Positions 38,579-48,081 of a stretch of 64,000 bases of DNA are shown piece by piece. Position numbers and translations under genes: made by a program. The DNA is taken from NCBI RefSeq assembly GCF_021354595.1, contig NZ_JADWYJ010000003.1, positions 682,001-746,000 on the forward strand. The letters are read 5' to 3'. The notes beneath the pieces were generated by a model. It worked only from the letters and a program-made list of their open reading frames with translations. It was not told the origin of the DNA and did no database searches. Source of the DNA: Maribellus sp. CM-23. Its GTDB lineage: Bacteria; Bacteroidota; Bacteroidia; Bacteroidales; Prolixibacteraceae. How positions within the stretch are numbered: the stretch's first letter is position 1; every line of letters begins with the position of its first letter.

Positions 38579-39787
38579 ATGAAGAAGATAATTTGTTTTT
38601 TGGGTGCGATATGCACAATTGGATTTTTGCTGGTTTCCTGTAACACCGCAAGTCAGCAACCAGGTTCTGATAATCCCGGGATTTCAAAAGATTCGCTGGA
38701 AATAGCCTGTGGAAAATTGCAAGGATATATCGATGAAGGTAAACTCGCGGGTATTTCGGCAATGGTGGTTAAAGACAATCAAACCGTATTGAAAAGAAAT
38801 TTCGGATTTGCCGATATTGAAAATCAGAAACCTATAGAAGACAACACGATATTCAGAATATATTCGATGACAAAGCCGATAACGGCAGTTGCTTTAATGA
38901 CTTTGTACGACGAAGGTAAATTTAAACTCGATGACGAAGTTTCGAAATTTATTCCCGAGTTTGAAAATACACCTGTTTACAATGCGGAAACCAAAGAGCT
39001 TGAATCGCAGATCAATAAAATGACCATCCGTCACTTGCTAACGCATACTTCGGGTTTAACATATGGTTGGGATCAAAAAGCATATGTCGACTCGTTGTAC
39101 CGGGTAAACGGGGCGAGTGGCTGGGATGCTTCGCTGGGTGAAAAAGTGAAAATTCTGGCTGGAATTCCATTGAAATACCAGCCGGGAACAACCTGGGAAT
39201 ACGGAGTTTCCATCGACGTTGCAGGCTATATCTGCGAAGTATTGTCGGGAATGCCCTTGGACGAATTTTTTAAAACCCGGGTTTTAGAGCCTTTGAAAAT
39301 GGAAGATTCCGGTTTTTTTGTACCCGAAAACAAACACTCCCGTTTTACGGTGCTTTATCATTTGGACGAAAACGGTGAATTAAAAGGCGGAGATAATCCG
39401 GAAGGCAATTTTAAAAGTAAACCTGTGCTTTTTTCGGGTGGTGGTGGAATGGTTTCAACCATCGATGATTATTCGAGATTTGGCCGGATGTTAATAAACG
39501 GCGGCGAACTGGATGGCGTGAGGATACTGCAGGAATCAACAGTGAAAATGATCATGACGAACCAGTTACCCGAAGGAGTTGATTACAACAATGGCGGCCA
39601 GTACGGACTTGGTGGTTCAGTAGATTCGAAAACAGGCAGATATGGATGGAGCGGTGCCGCTTCAACGCACTTTGTTGCTGATCCTGAAAATAAAATGGTT
39701 ATCCTGGCATTAACGCAGTTTATGCCTTTCAATATCAGCTATGCCACTCAGTTTGTTGACGATGTAGAAAATGCGATCGAAAAATAG
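38579..39787 (+). CDS. Beta-lactamase/DD-peptidase-fold serine hydrolase lipoprotein
   Basis: The 402-residue protein has a lipobox LLVSC with Cys21. The serine-hydrolase domain carries Ser96-x-x-Lys99 (SMTK), then the tyrosine motif YGVS near 218-221, and a GWSGAAST stretch near 354 in place of KTG. This is class C / esterase EstB-like architecture. Members include esterases, D-aminopeptidases and carnitine or lactate hydrolases, so antibiotic resistance should not be assumed. Confidence 0.85.
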   Translation: MKKIICFLGAICTIGFLLVSCNTASQQPGSDNPGISKDSLEIACGKLQGYIDEGKLAGISAMVVKDNQTVLKRNFGFADIENQKPIEDNTIFRIYSMTKPITAVALMTLYDEGKFKLDDEVSKFIPEFENTPVYNAETKELESQINKMTIRHLLTHTSGLTYGWDQKAYVDSLYRVNGASGWDASLGEKVKILAGIPLKYQPGTTWEYGVSIDVAGYICEVLSGMPLDEFFKTRVLEPLKMEDSGFFVPENKHSRFTVLYHLDENGELKGGDNPEGNFKSKPVLFSGGGGMVSTIDDYSRFGRMLINGGELDGVRILQESTVKMIMTNQLPEGVDYNNGGQYGLGGSVDSKTGRYGWSGAASTHFVADPENKMVILALTQFMPFNISYATQFVDDVENAIEK

Positions 39788-40257
39788 TTGAATTCCGTTC
39801 AACCCATTTTCTCTTTTTCTGAAATCCTCTTTTTTGATGAGAACATAGCATCGAGTCGAAGGCGTAGGCATTGTTTTTCATTTGTTTACCAAAGTGTTTA
39901 CGCTTGCAACTTCATATTTATGTGAAGATCCCTCAAAAAGCAAATAAGGATTTTTGAAGGTTTTAATCGGGTTTTTGGAATTTCATTTTCAGCTTATTCG
40001 CTTCTCAATTCAGTTTTATATTTTATGTAAAATATCAAGAGGAACTTATTTTTGTTAGTGAAATGCAAAATTTCATTATTACAACAAGTTCTTTTTACAA
40101 CAATTGGGCCCAATTAACTTAAATAATGTGTGGCAATCCCTGAGGCATGAGGGATTGCTTACGGCAACTTAATTGGCCTTGGGGTTATTTTAAATTCTGT
40201 AAAAAAAGGAGTGTCGGTACCGATACTCCTTTTTCATTTATACTATCAAATATAGAT
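39788..40257. other. Non-coding gap with three palindromes
   Basis: The stretch holds AATTGGGCCCAATT (40102-40115), a hairpin GCAATCCCT / AGGGATTGC (40133-40141 and 40150-40158), and a terminator (separate entry). No gene is seen. The first two may mark the end of the plus-strand unit. Confidence 0.5.
40202..40234 (-). terminator. Terminator of the giant T9SS gene
   Basis: AAAAGGAGT / ACTCCTTTT arms, with an inner TCGGTACCGA palindrome, form a strong hairpin. T-runs lie on both sides, so it is probably bidirectional. It is 24 bases after the minus-strand stop. Confidence 0.8.
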
Positions 40258-43200
40258 TTATTGTTTAATAAATTTCGTTGTAAAGTTATCGTCCTGGGTT
40301 TTTATATGCAGGAAATAGATGCCATCCGACAAATTTCTAATATCGATTTGAACCGGAGCATCAAGATATTTTTTTTGGAATACTATAACTCCGTTTGACT
40401 GATAGATTGATATCTCGGAAGGAATCGTACTTTGACTTTGGATGTTAAGTACCAAATGGGCCGGATTGGGATAGATCAGCCAGTTATCAGTGGTTTCGTC
40501 CAGAACCGGAGAAATAATGCCACTTTTATTTGTTGCAATGGAAACACTGTAGTCTTCCACCTCTCCGCGATCAAATGTTTCGCACGCAGTCGGAAAGGCA
40601 TTGGCTTTCATGGCGACCCTCATTCGGGTGGTTCCGGGCAATGCATCTGCCGGAATTTGAATATTTCCCACTACGGTTGATTTGAAGTTAGCCATTGAAA
40701 AAACTTCTTCATTGGCATCATCAAAGTCTGAATCCTGGTTGAAATCGATCCAAACTTTCACGAATTCCCGCTGGCTCTTGCCCGAGAAGCCCGGTGTTAA
40801 CGAAATGCTGTTACTTGACCCGGTAATCAGAGAAGTCTCTATGCTTGTAAAGTCGGAATAGACACTACTTCCCGATGCATTGCTAATGGTACTCAACACT
40901 ACTTCTGCTATCCATTCTTTACTTGATGATAAACTTTGGGATTCGCAATAGGTATTTATTGGAGGATCGGTTACTGTGATGTAATTAAATGCAACAATTG
41001 AATCACCGCCAACCGAGTTGCGTGCAAAAAATAGTACATCATAGGTTCCTGCTGAACTGTATGTGGTAATTGGGTTTTGTTGATTGCTATAATTAATATC
41101 TGCTCCGTATATTATCCATTCCCACCACGTAGGGTTGTTTGACGATTCATCGTAAAACTGCACGGATTCGCCAACAGTGATGGTTGTTTTATCCGAACTA
41201 AATGCTGCTACTGCTGGTTGTGGCTCCGCAGTGGTGATGATAATTTTGTAATCCTCCACTTCGCCGTTCCCAACTGATCCGCAGGAAGATGGGCTTCCAC
41301 TTTCGTTCATGGCAACTCTCATTCGGGTTTCTGTTGAAAGCCCGGTTGGGATAGAAACTGACCCACTAACAGCAGCTCTTTTCCTGTCGGCGGAAAATAC
41401 CAGCTCGTCGTTGGTAAACTCGCCGTCCTGGTTGGTGTCGATCCAAATCCGCCAATACAGGAAAGTTGCCTTGTTGGCAAATTCGGGTGTTAAAACAATG
41501 GTATTAACAGAACCGGCTTCAACTTCAAATGCAAAGGACTCAGTAAAATCAACATATCCTTCCTTTCCCGAAGTGTTTGTTTGGTTGTTGATAGACACTG
41601 ACCGGATCCATTCGTTCACCGGATTACCAGAGGATTCGCAGTACGTCACCGGTTTGGGGAGAATACTAAATGTGGTGGAGGTTTGCGCCGTGTTTCCACA
41701 GGAGTCGTTTATGGTCCAGACATAAGTTACTTCGTATCCATTTTCGTCTTCAGTATATGGTAAAACAGTGGTGCTTAATTCGGGCATCCCGCAATTGTCA
41801 TCATATTCAAGAGTTTCGAATGCCGGAAAGCTACTGCCAAATTCAATGGCAGGTATTGCCTGTGGCTGGGTGATAAAAAATGGAGCTGTTGTATCAACCA
41901 CCGTGAGTAGATGTTGCCAGGTGCCCGTGTTGCCACAGCTGTCTTTCACTTCGTAAATACGTTTTATTTGCGTTGGGCATGTGCCAGTTGAAGTTTGGCT
42001 GACAAATCGGAACGTAGAATGATTTACATAGCAGTTATCATCGATTTGACCTCCGGCGCTAACAAAATCGAAATAGTTAAAAGGTGCCGGAACATCAGAG
42101 TGGCATTCATACATCTGAGCCGGTATTCCTGATATCGTTGGCGCCATAGTATCTATAACGTAAATATTCTGGCTGAAATAAGTGATATTGTCGCAGTTGT
42201 CCGCAATTTGGTATTCGCGTTGTATTGTTTTGGAACAGGACGAGCCGGTAATTGTTTCCCTGTAAAGACTAAATGATTCTTCTTCTAAACCACAATCATC
42301 TGTCATTAACCCGCCGGCAGTGATAAACTCGTCGTAGTTGGCATACGCCGGTGGAATATCACCGCTGCATTCCACATAAATATCTGGTGCCAGTACAACC
42401 GCTGGTGGATACTCGTCAAGAATAATTATTACCTGCTCTGCGGTAGCCGAATTTCTGCAGGTATCTTGTATTTCATAGGTACGGGTGACGGTTTGCGGGC
42501 ATGTGCCATCTCTGGTTTCGTTGATCAGTTGGAAGGATTGCTTCTTTAGGATGCAATTATCCGAAATGCTTCCTCCGGCTTGTACAAATTCTGCAATTGT
42601 TGAAAAAGGCTCCGGTAGCTGGTCAATGCACGAGAGAACGGTATCGATTGGGGCAGTTAAAACCGGAGGTTCAATATCTTCGAGTATGATCTGTTGTTCC
42701 ATGTGTATAGGAAATCCGCTTGGGGTGTGAATCATAAAACTTCTGATAAAACTATAGGGACAGGTTTGGTTGTAGTTGGGGTAATCACTGTACTGTATAT
42801 AATATTGATCCTGATTTACGCAACAATCTTTGAACGATCCGCCGGCGGCTATAAATTGTTCTTTAGTTATATCGGTGGAGTAATAGTAATTGTAATAGGG
42901 AAGTCCCGTTAATGCTTCAATGTCATCTGTTGTACAGGCAGAATTACTGTATACATTCTTTGGAATTTCAACTGTCGGTTCAAAGAAATACGCGTCTTCA
43001 TATTCTTCGTAGTTTCCGCAATTGTCTTCAACATAGTAAAAATTGCTGATAACAAATTTATTCCAAAATTCATCATAGTATGAGTTTTGTGAACTGGTAA
43101 ATGAACTCTCGTTTATACCACACTCTGATTTTATAAGACCTCCTAAATCAACAAACTCCTGATAATTGGATATCCAGGGAACTATCGGATTGTGACATTC

Positions 43201-43896
43201 ATCAAAACCAAAGCTATTGGGAGGTAAAATGGTTATAGTCTGAGCGGGCGAATAAGGATTATTCAAATCAATGTATTGGTTCATCTCATAGAAAAGACCG
43301 TTTATCGGATCAAATACCTGAAACGTTCGGGTAAAACGTTCCGGAAGCCCGTTTCCATCATAATAGGTATCCCTATCCGTATATTGCAGCTCCGGATAGC
43401 CCAAATCGCAGATATCTGTTACAATACCACCCGCATTTATAAACTGCTTGGTAGTTATGGGCGAATAATAGGGTGAATACGGTAAGCCGGTAATGGACTC
43501 TATTTCGGGCAACGAATCAATTTGTTCAACCACATTAATATCATACGGAGTAAAAGCCGTTGGACGAAACAGATAGTGATCAGTACATTCCATTGTGTTG
43601 CCACAGGAATCTTCAATAAGGTAAACGGTTTCGATGGTTACTTTTTTAAAAAAATCATCATAATAGGTATTGAAATAGGAATACAAGCTATTTTCCTTTA
43701 TTCCGCATTCCGAATAAGCGTACCCTCCGTAAAAAATAAATTCGTTGTAATCGAAAGTTGGAAGTGGCATTAAAACACCACATTCATCAGTGGTCCAGGT
43801 TTGCGGTGCTCTGAAATTAGGATTATTTTCCTGCGAGAACAAATGGCTGAAAGATAGTGACAGCAAAAGTGTGCTTAACAAAAGTCGGGTTTTCAT
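40258..43896 (-). CDS. Giant secreted multi-repeat protein with GEVED domains and T9SS sorting domain
   Basis: The start at 43896 (MKTRLLLS) gives 1212 residues with a signal peptide to about SLFSQ. The N-terminal two-thirds consists of repeats of about 75-100 residues of the type 'AGG-x-DNC-x-x-x-SF...C...RTYEI-DxCGN', a HYR/Ig-like pattern with paired cysteines. Two GEVED domains follow (GEVEDYKI and GEVEDYSV), separated by a PKD-like domain with WEWIIYGA. The last 75 residues form a Por secretion/T9SS type A sorting domain (NWLIYPNPAHLVLNI, ending TTKFIKQ). It is therefore predicted to be exported and attached to the cell surface, as adhesin or structural material. The frame to 43974 adds 26 residues upstream of the obvious signal sequence. 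Confidence 0.87.
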   Translation of the reverse strand: MKTRLLLSTLLLSLSFSHLFSQENNPNFRAPQTWTTDECGVLMPLPTFDYNEFIFYGGYAYSECGIKENSLYSYFNTYYDDFFKKVTIETVYLIEDSCGNTMECTDHYLFRPTAFTPYDINVVEQIDSLPEIESITGLPYSPYYSPITTKQFINAGGIVTDICDLGYPELQYTDRDTYYDGNGLPERFTRTFQVFDPINGLFYEMNQYIDLNNPYSPAQTITILPPNSFGFDECHNPIVPWISNYQEFVDLGGLIKSECGINESSFTSSQNSYYDEFWNKFVISNFYYVEDNCGNYEEYEDAYFFEPTVEIPKNVYSNSACTTDDIEALTGLPYYNYYYSTDITKEQFIAAGGSFKDCCVNQDQYYIQYSDYPNYNQTCPYSFIRSFMIHTPSGFPIHMEQQIILEDIEPPVLTAPIDTVLSCIDQLPEPFSTIAEFVQAGGSISDNCILKKQSFQLINETRDGTCPQTVTRTYEIQDTCRNSATAEQVIIILDEYPPAVVLAPDIYVECSGDIPPAYANYDEFITAGGLMTDDCGLEEESFSLYRETITGSSCSKTIQREYQIADNCDNITYFSQNIYVIDTMAPTISGIPAQMYECHSDVPAPFNYFDFVSAGGQIDDNCYVNHSTFRFVSQTSTGTCPTQIKRIYEVKDSCGNTGTWQHLLTVVDTTAPFFITQPQAIPAIEFGSSFPAFETLEYDDNCGMPELSTTVLPYTEDENGYEVTYVWTINDSCGNTAQTSTTFSILPKPVTYCESSGNPVNEWIRSVSINNQTNTSGKEGYVDFTESFAFEVEAGSVNTIVLTPEFANKATFLYWRIWIDTNQDGEFTNDELVFSADRKRAAVSGSVSIPTGLSTETRMRVAMNESGSPSSCGSVGNGEVEDYKIIITTAEPQPAVAAFSSDKTTITVGESVQFYDESSNNPTWWEWIIYGADINYSNQQNPITTYSSAGTYDVLFFARNSVGGDSIVAFNYITVTDPPINTYCESQSLSSSKEWIAEVVLSTISNASGSSVYSDFTSIETSLITGSSNSISLTPGFSGKSQREFVKVWIDFNQDSDFDDANEEVFSMANFKSTVVGNIQIPADALPGTTRMRVAMKANAFPTACETFDRGEVEDYSVSIATNKSGIISPVLDETTDNWLIYPNPAHLVLNIQSQSTIPSEISIYQSNGVIVFQKKYLDAPVQIDIRNLSDGIYFLHIKTQDDNFTTKFIKQ

Positions 43897-43983
43897 GATG
43901 TTGTAATTTTGGTTTAATTTGAGGTATACAATATAAAGGTAAATGATTGAATAAGAAAGAATACCGAGTCCCAAAATGAAAAA

Positions 43984-44012
43984 AAGGAGGACCTGGTAAC
44001 CAAGTCCTCCTT
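43984..44012 (-). terminator. Terminator of the M14 gene pair
   Basis: AAGGAGGAC / GTCCTCCTT arms enclose GGTAACC. On the minus strand a T-run follows the stem (43979-43984). It lies 20 bases beyond the stop of the active M14 gene. Confidence 0.8.
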
Positions 44013-44031
44013 AACAAAAACTAAACAGCAT

Positions 44032-45771
44032 TTATAGTGTAACAGACGTGTTCACATTTTTTGCTTTTGTTGAAATGTAATCAAAATTTACTTTACCCTT
44101 GCCTTCTATGATAAATTCATATTCGGCAATACTGTTGCCCGGCATGGCAAAAAACTGTATTTCCGGTTTTACTTCTTTATACGACACCTGGTCCAAACGA
44201 TAGTTGCTGATTTTTCCACCTGCGATTACTTTTCCGCCTGTAACTTTCAGGTGATCGATGGAATAAAGTTTGTCTTTCACAGCTTGTGCGGTCATCGATG
44301 CCAGGCCTTTTTCATTTTTAAGACGTACCCGCACCTTGTGCAGATCTTTTCCCATGTTCTTTACCTCAAAAACTTCCATCGATATTTCCGGGGTATTATC
44401 GGCAGCCAGCAGCACAACCGATGCATTGCGGTGTACCAATTCGGGCAACATAAAGGGGTGGGGAAGCCGCGAACTCATTTTTACCCAGCCACCTATCTCG
44501 ATATCGCCGTACACCGGATGTTTAAAAGGCTTCCAGTCTTTGTACAGCTCGCCCTGGGTAACATTGTCGCTGAATTTGAGTTGTTCTCGTTCCTGCTCGT
44601 TGCGGTTATCACGCCCGCCTTGGGCTTGTTCGCCTGTGGCAGGAGTCTTTTTTGCTTCTGAATAGGTTTGTGTTTCGTTTTGGAATAACTCCCCAACCAA
44701 CGCATACGATCCAAAAACAAAGAAGAACTGGCCATCCGTATCTCCGTAAGTTGGGTACAAATCATGGGAAGGCATATACACGTAGCCGGGAGTAATTTTT
44801 ATGGCTTCCTTTCCAATCACGTCGTACGAAGCAATGTCCGATGCCGGAATCTGGATGGATTTTTCGGAAGGCACACGCAGCCACATTCCTCCCGAGTTAT
44901 GGAAGGCAAAATTCATAATGATATTCGGATGTTTTGCCACGTAATCGTTGGTGGCTTTTAGTCCAACTCCTGACAAGGGAAAATTGCCTGCACCCCGTTG
45001 TACGTAAGGAGGCATCCAGTGATATCCCCAGTTGCGGTTCGGATCAAGATAACCTTCTGCGTCTTCATTAAAACGGCCATCGCCGTCGTTGTCGATTCCT
45101 TCCGATCCCAAAAGAGTGTATTCTCCCTTTTCGCCGGGTTTAACACGGACAAGAATTCGGGGATCTTCCGGATCAGCTTTGTAGGCGCCATTCGGATCCT
45201 TGATGCGCATCTGGCAGATGTTTCTGTCTCCGTCAAGATCGTCGGGAGCATCTTCATCAAACAGTCCATCGTTGTCATCGTCTTTGGGAACGCGGATACT
45301 TCGGCTCGAACTGGGCGTGTGGGCATCTTCAAAAAAGTGAGCACGGCCGTCGACATTTACCACCGGAACAATGTAATGCACGTTCCGGTCAACCACTTTA
45401 GTGATTTTTTCGTTGGTTCCGTATTTCGTGAGTAACATATTGGCGTAATACAAACAAACTTCTCCTGCCTGTATTTCATTTCCATGAATGTTTCCATCTA
45501 CCCAAACACCCGGTTTTTCAAGTTCTGCCCCGGTTTTTGAATTGTTGATCTTCAGTACATAGATCTTGCGTCCTTCCTCGCTTTCTCCCAACGACTCCAG
45601 TTGGGTTAAATGGGGGTAGGCCGCATGTAAAACTTCCATTGCTTTTACAACTTCCTCGTAATTGTAGTACCTGTCGAATCGCAGCGGAACTTCAATTTTT
45701 CCTTCGCCGGTAGCCCATACTGAAAGTGCCAGTGAGAAAATTGCGATGATTGAGAATATGCTTCGTTTCAT
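44032..45771 (-). CDS. Secreted M14-family zinc carboxypeptidase
   Basis: The 579-residue protein has a signal peptide (1-20, ending VWATG). The zinc-binding HxxE is present: His96 and Glu99 in GNIHGNEIQ. The third histidine is in NFAFHNSGG near 290, and the catalytic Glu lies in the GELFQNET stretch. The DPNRNWGYHW segment includes the substrate-binding Arg. Inserted between are acidic DxDxDG loops (DDDNDGLFDED and DNDGDGRFNED) that look like calcium-binding dockerin or EF-type loops. It probably removes C-terminal residues from peptides outside the cytoplasm. It is paired with a degenerate paralog just upstream on the same strand (gap 2 bases). Confidence 0.88.
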   Translation of the reverse strand: MKRSIFSIIAIFSLALSVWATGEGKIEVPLRFDRYYNYEEVVKAMEVLHAAYPHLTQLESLGESEEGRKIYVLKINNSKTGAELEKPGVWVDGNIHGNEIQAGEVCLYYANMLLTKYGTNEKITKVVDRNVHYIVPVVNVDGRAHFFEDAHTPSSSRSIRVPKDDDNDGLFDEDAPDDLDGDRNICQMRIKDPNGAYKADPEDPRILVRVKPGEKGEYTLLGSEGIDNDGDGRFNEDAEGYLDPNRNWGYHWMPPYVQRGAGNFPLSGVGLKATNDYVAKHPNIIMNFAFHNSGGMWLRVPSEKSIQIPASDIASYDVIGKEAIKITPGYVYMPSHDLYPTYGDTDGQFFFVFGSYALVGELFQNETQTYSEAKKTPATGEQAQGGRDNRNEQEREQLKFSDNVTQGELYKDWKPFKHPVYGDIEIGGWVKMSSRLPHPFMLPELVHRNASVVLLAADNTPEISMEVFEVKNMGKDLHKVRVRLKNEKGLASMTAQAVKDKLYSIDHLKVTGGKVIAGGKISNYRLDQVSYKEVKPEIQFFAMPGNSIAEYEFIIEGKGKVNFDYISTKAKNVNTSVTL

Positions 45772-45773
45772 GA

Positions 45774-47777
45774 TTAACCTCCGATATTAAATTGTTTGAC
45801 AACATCTGTAAACACTGCCGATTCAAGGCTTGCAGTTACTTTCTGGTTTCTATCGGCCTTTACCAGCCAGGTAAATTTCTTCACCTGATTGGCTCCGATC
45901 GGCCCGATGGGTGTACGTTTTTTGCCTTCCAGCAGTTCAATCTCACCGGCCAAAATAAGAACAACCGGTGCGGGTTGGCTGTTGCGTACTCCGATTGATA
46001 TTGGGTAAGGAAGCTTACCGTTGTTGGCTACAACGATCTCCAGTTTGTAAATGCCGGCACCTAAATCTGTAATTTTTTCCGATTCGATGGCGATCTTGGG
46101 TATTTGCCGGGTTAGTTGCAGCAACCAGGGAAGCTGGGTTTTTGCAAGAGAGTCAATCAACTCCGCTTTTGGGGTGGTTTCGATATACGGCGCAAAACCG
46201 CCTACTTCCACTTCCCCCAGTGTGGGATGATCTACCTTGCTCCAGTTAACAAAGCCCTTTCCTCCGAGCTCTTTGTCAGAATAGGCAAGCAACGTTTTAT
46301 CCTTTTCGCTGGGTTTTCCTTCTTTTTCTTTTTTAGGTGACTTTTTTAGCATTTCCACCATTTGTTTGGGTGTGAAATCGCCCCCTTCCATCATCTTGAT
46401 GATTCGTTCAGCATTTAACTTTTCAGGCGCATTGTTGGCTTTCAGAAAGCCATTGATCTTTTCCTGTCCGACAGCGATAAAATCCTCACTGCTCATTTTT
46501 TCCACTTCGTCCGTTGAAAGCACATCGCCTTTTTCCGCTTTTTCTTCTTTTATTTTTGGAACAGAGAAGAGGTTCATACTGAATGAAGGCACTCCCAGGT
46601 GGTAGTATGCCCACAATTCAAAAGATCCGTCTTTGGCCGGAGTTGGATCAAGCGTTTCCGTGCTGAAATTTTTGCTTTTCAGGTATTCTTTGTAATCATC
46701 GGATAAGGCGTTGTAAAAAACAAGGTCCTCTTCCAGCGGATTTACAGCGGCTCCCAGTCCCAGCATTCCGGCTACCATGGAAGGTGTTAGCTCAGCTCCG
46801 GGCATCTGTTCTTTGATTATTGCCATTACTTCGTCCATGGTGTAGGTTTTCGAAGGATCGGCATTCAGCATGCGCGCATAACGGCCCGGTATGCGAATAC
46901 TTTGCAGGTTGGCGCCCCCTTTTCTTCCTCCTTTGGGCGGAACCAGGCAAAAGTTGGAAGTGCCCAGGGTGTAAACCATGGCAATTTCTGGACGGTCGAA
47001 AATAAAGCGCAAAATGCCGTATACTTCCGGAGTTTCTCCTGAATATCGTCCGGCTTCGGCATTGTTGTATGGGAAAAGATGAGGAAAGGCGATTCCTACA
47101 TTGATTCCGCCGGTTCCGTCTTCATTGTATGCACCGTCTTTATCGTTATCAATACCCTCGGTGTACAGCTTGTAGATTCCGCGTTCTCCTATATTTGCAT
47201 CCGCTTTTTCCAGAATACGCGGGTCGTTCGAGGATACCACGTATTCACCTTCCGGATCTTTTACTCGCATCTGAGTGATCAATCCGTCGCCGTTCAGGTC
47301 TTCGGGCCCGTCCTCGCCGGTGGCTTCATCGGCATCGTTGTTCACCGGATAAAGATTGGTTGCAGCTCCTGTTTTGATCACAGCAAAATAATCTTTTGAA
47401 GCATCGGGATTGGGTTGCGGCATGATGTACCACTTCAGGTTTTGAGTGTACTGCGTTGAATCCAGCAACATTTGAGCTAGGTAGAGCGCTCCCTCGGTAG
47501 CAAGCGGAACATTTCCCTCGAAATTGGCTCCAACAAAAACAGCCGGCGCGTCGTCAAGGTTTGTCCCGATTTCGAGAACAGAGACGGACGCTCTGCCCGG
47601 ACTTACCGCAATTTGATGCAGCTTTGTATTTGCCAAACCCGATAGTTGAGTCAGCAATTGCTGTACTTCACTGGGAGTGTGATACTTCTCAAATGAGGCA
47701 GCAGTTTGTGCCGTTAAATGCCTGCCCGGATACAACAGGCAAACCGAAAGCAACAAATAGAACAGTTTCTTGTGCAT
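45774..47777 (-). CDS. M14 carboxypeptidase paralog, predicted catalytically inactive
   Basis: The start at 47777 (MHKKLFYLLL) gives 667 residues with a signal peptide to about residue 24. It aligns over its length with the downstream M14 enzyme: both have the DGxIT/QMR-type linker, acidic Ca-like loops (NDADEATGED, DNDKDGAYNED) and the same C-terminal domain. At the zinc site, the HxxE of the active enzyme (GNIHGNEIQ) is replaced here by GANFEGNVPL, so both metal ligands are lost. The third His is also gone (VYTLGTSNFCLVPP). It may act as a regulator, chaperone or binding protein for its partner (inference). The two are co-transcribed (2-base spacing). Confidence 0.8.
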   Translation of the reverse strand: MHKKLFYLLLSVCLLYPGRHLTAQTAASFEKYHTPSEVQQLLTQLSGLANTKLHQIAVSPGRASVSVLEIGTNLDDAPAVFVGANFEGNVPLATEGALYLAQMLLDSTQYTQNLKWYIMPQPNPDASKDYFAVIKTGAATNLYPVNNDADEATGEDGPEDLNGDGLITQMRVKDPEGEYVVSSNDPRILEKADANIGERGIYKLYTEGIDNDKDGAYNEDGTGGINVGIAFPHLFPYNNAEAGRYSGETPEVYGILRFIFDRPEIAMVYTLGTSNFCLVPPKGGRKGGANLQSIRIPGRYARMLNADPSKTYTMDEVMAIIKEQMPGAELTPSMVAGMLGLGAAVNPLEEDLVFYNALSDDYKEYLKSKNFSTETLDPTPAKDGSFELWAYYHLGVPSFSMNLFSVPKIKEEKAEKGDVLSTDEVEKMSSEDFIAVGQEKINGFLKANNAPEKLNAERIIKMMEGGDFTPKQMVEMLKKSPKKEKEGKPSEKDKTLLAYSDKELGGKGFVNWSKVDHPTLGEVEVGGFAPYIETTPKAELIDSLAKTQLPWLLQLTRQIPKIAIESEKITDLGAGIYKLEIVVANNGKLPYPISIGVRNSQPAPVVLILAGEIELLEGKKRTPIGPIGANQVKKFTWLVKADRNQKVTASLESAVFTDVVKQFNIGG

Positions 47778-48081
47778 AATTTGTGTTTTTTCAAGTAATG
47801 AATCGTAAAACAAAAATTGATTTATTAGGATCTTATAAGTTCAATTAGTGATCAGAACAGATTGTTAAGTTACATTTTTTTCAAAAACAGTAAATCCATG
47901 CTATCCTTTTTTCTGAGAATCTTCCTGAAAATGAATGGATATTGGCCCCGTCCGGGCATTTTTTGCTGAACAGTGCAGGTATTGCGAGAAGCGATCGAAA
48001 TTAGGAGAGTCATAAGTTGCTTGTCCTCGCGAGAAAAGATATATTTAACCTTCGAAATGATCTAAACCAAAAACTAATAGC
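47778..48081. other. Divergent intergenic region between the M14 and GH78 genes
   Basis: The 304 bases carry the GH78 promoter (separate entry). The rest is AT-rich sequence with no recognised gene. Confidence 0.55.
48016..48047 (+). promoter_or_regulatory. Candidate promoter of the GH78 gene with a palindrome in its spacer
   Basis: GTTG (48016-48019), a 20-base spacer and TATATTTA (48040-48047) resemble the TTTG-N20-TAnnTTTG promoter with one mismatch in each box. The palindrome CTCGCGAG (48026-48033) lies inside the spacer, where a repressor or activator could act. Confidence 0.4.

Noticed and set aside
38579..39787. Antibiotic-resistance class C beta-lactamase
   Set aside because: Only the fold and SxxK are shared; the lipoprotein and its third motif fit esterase/peptidase-type serine hydrolases.
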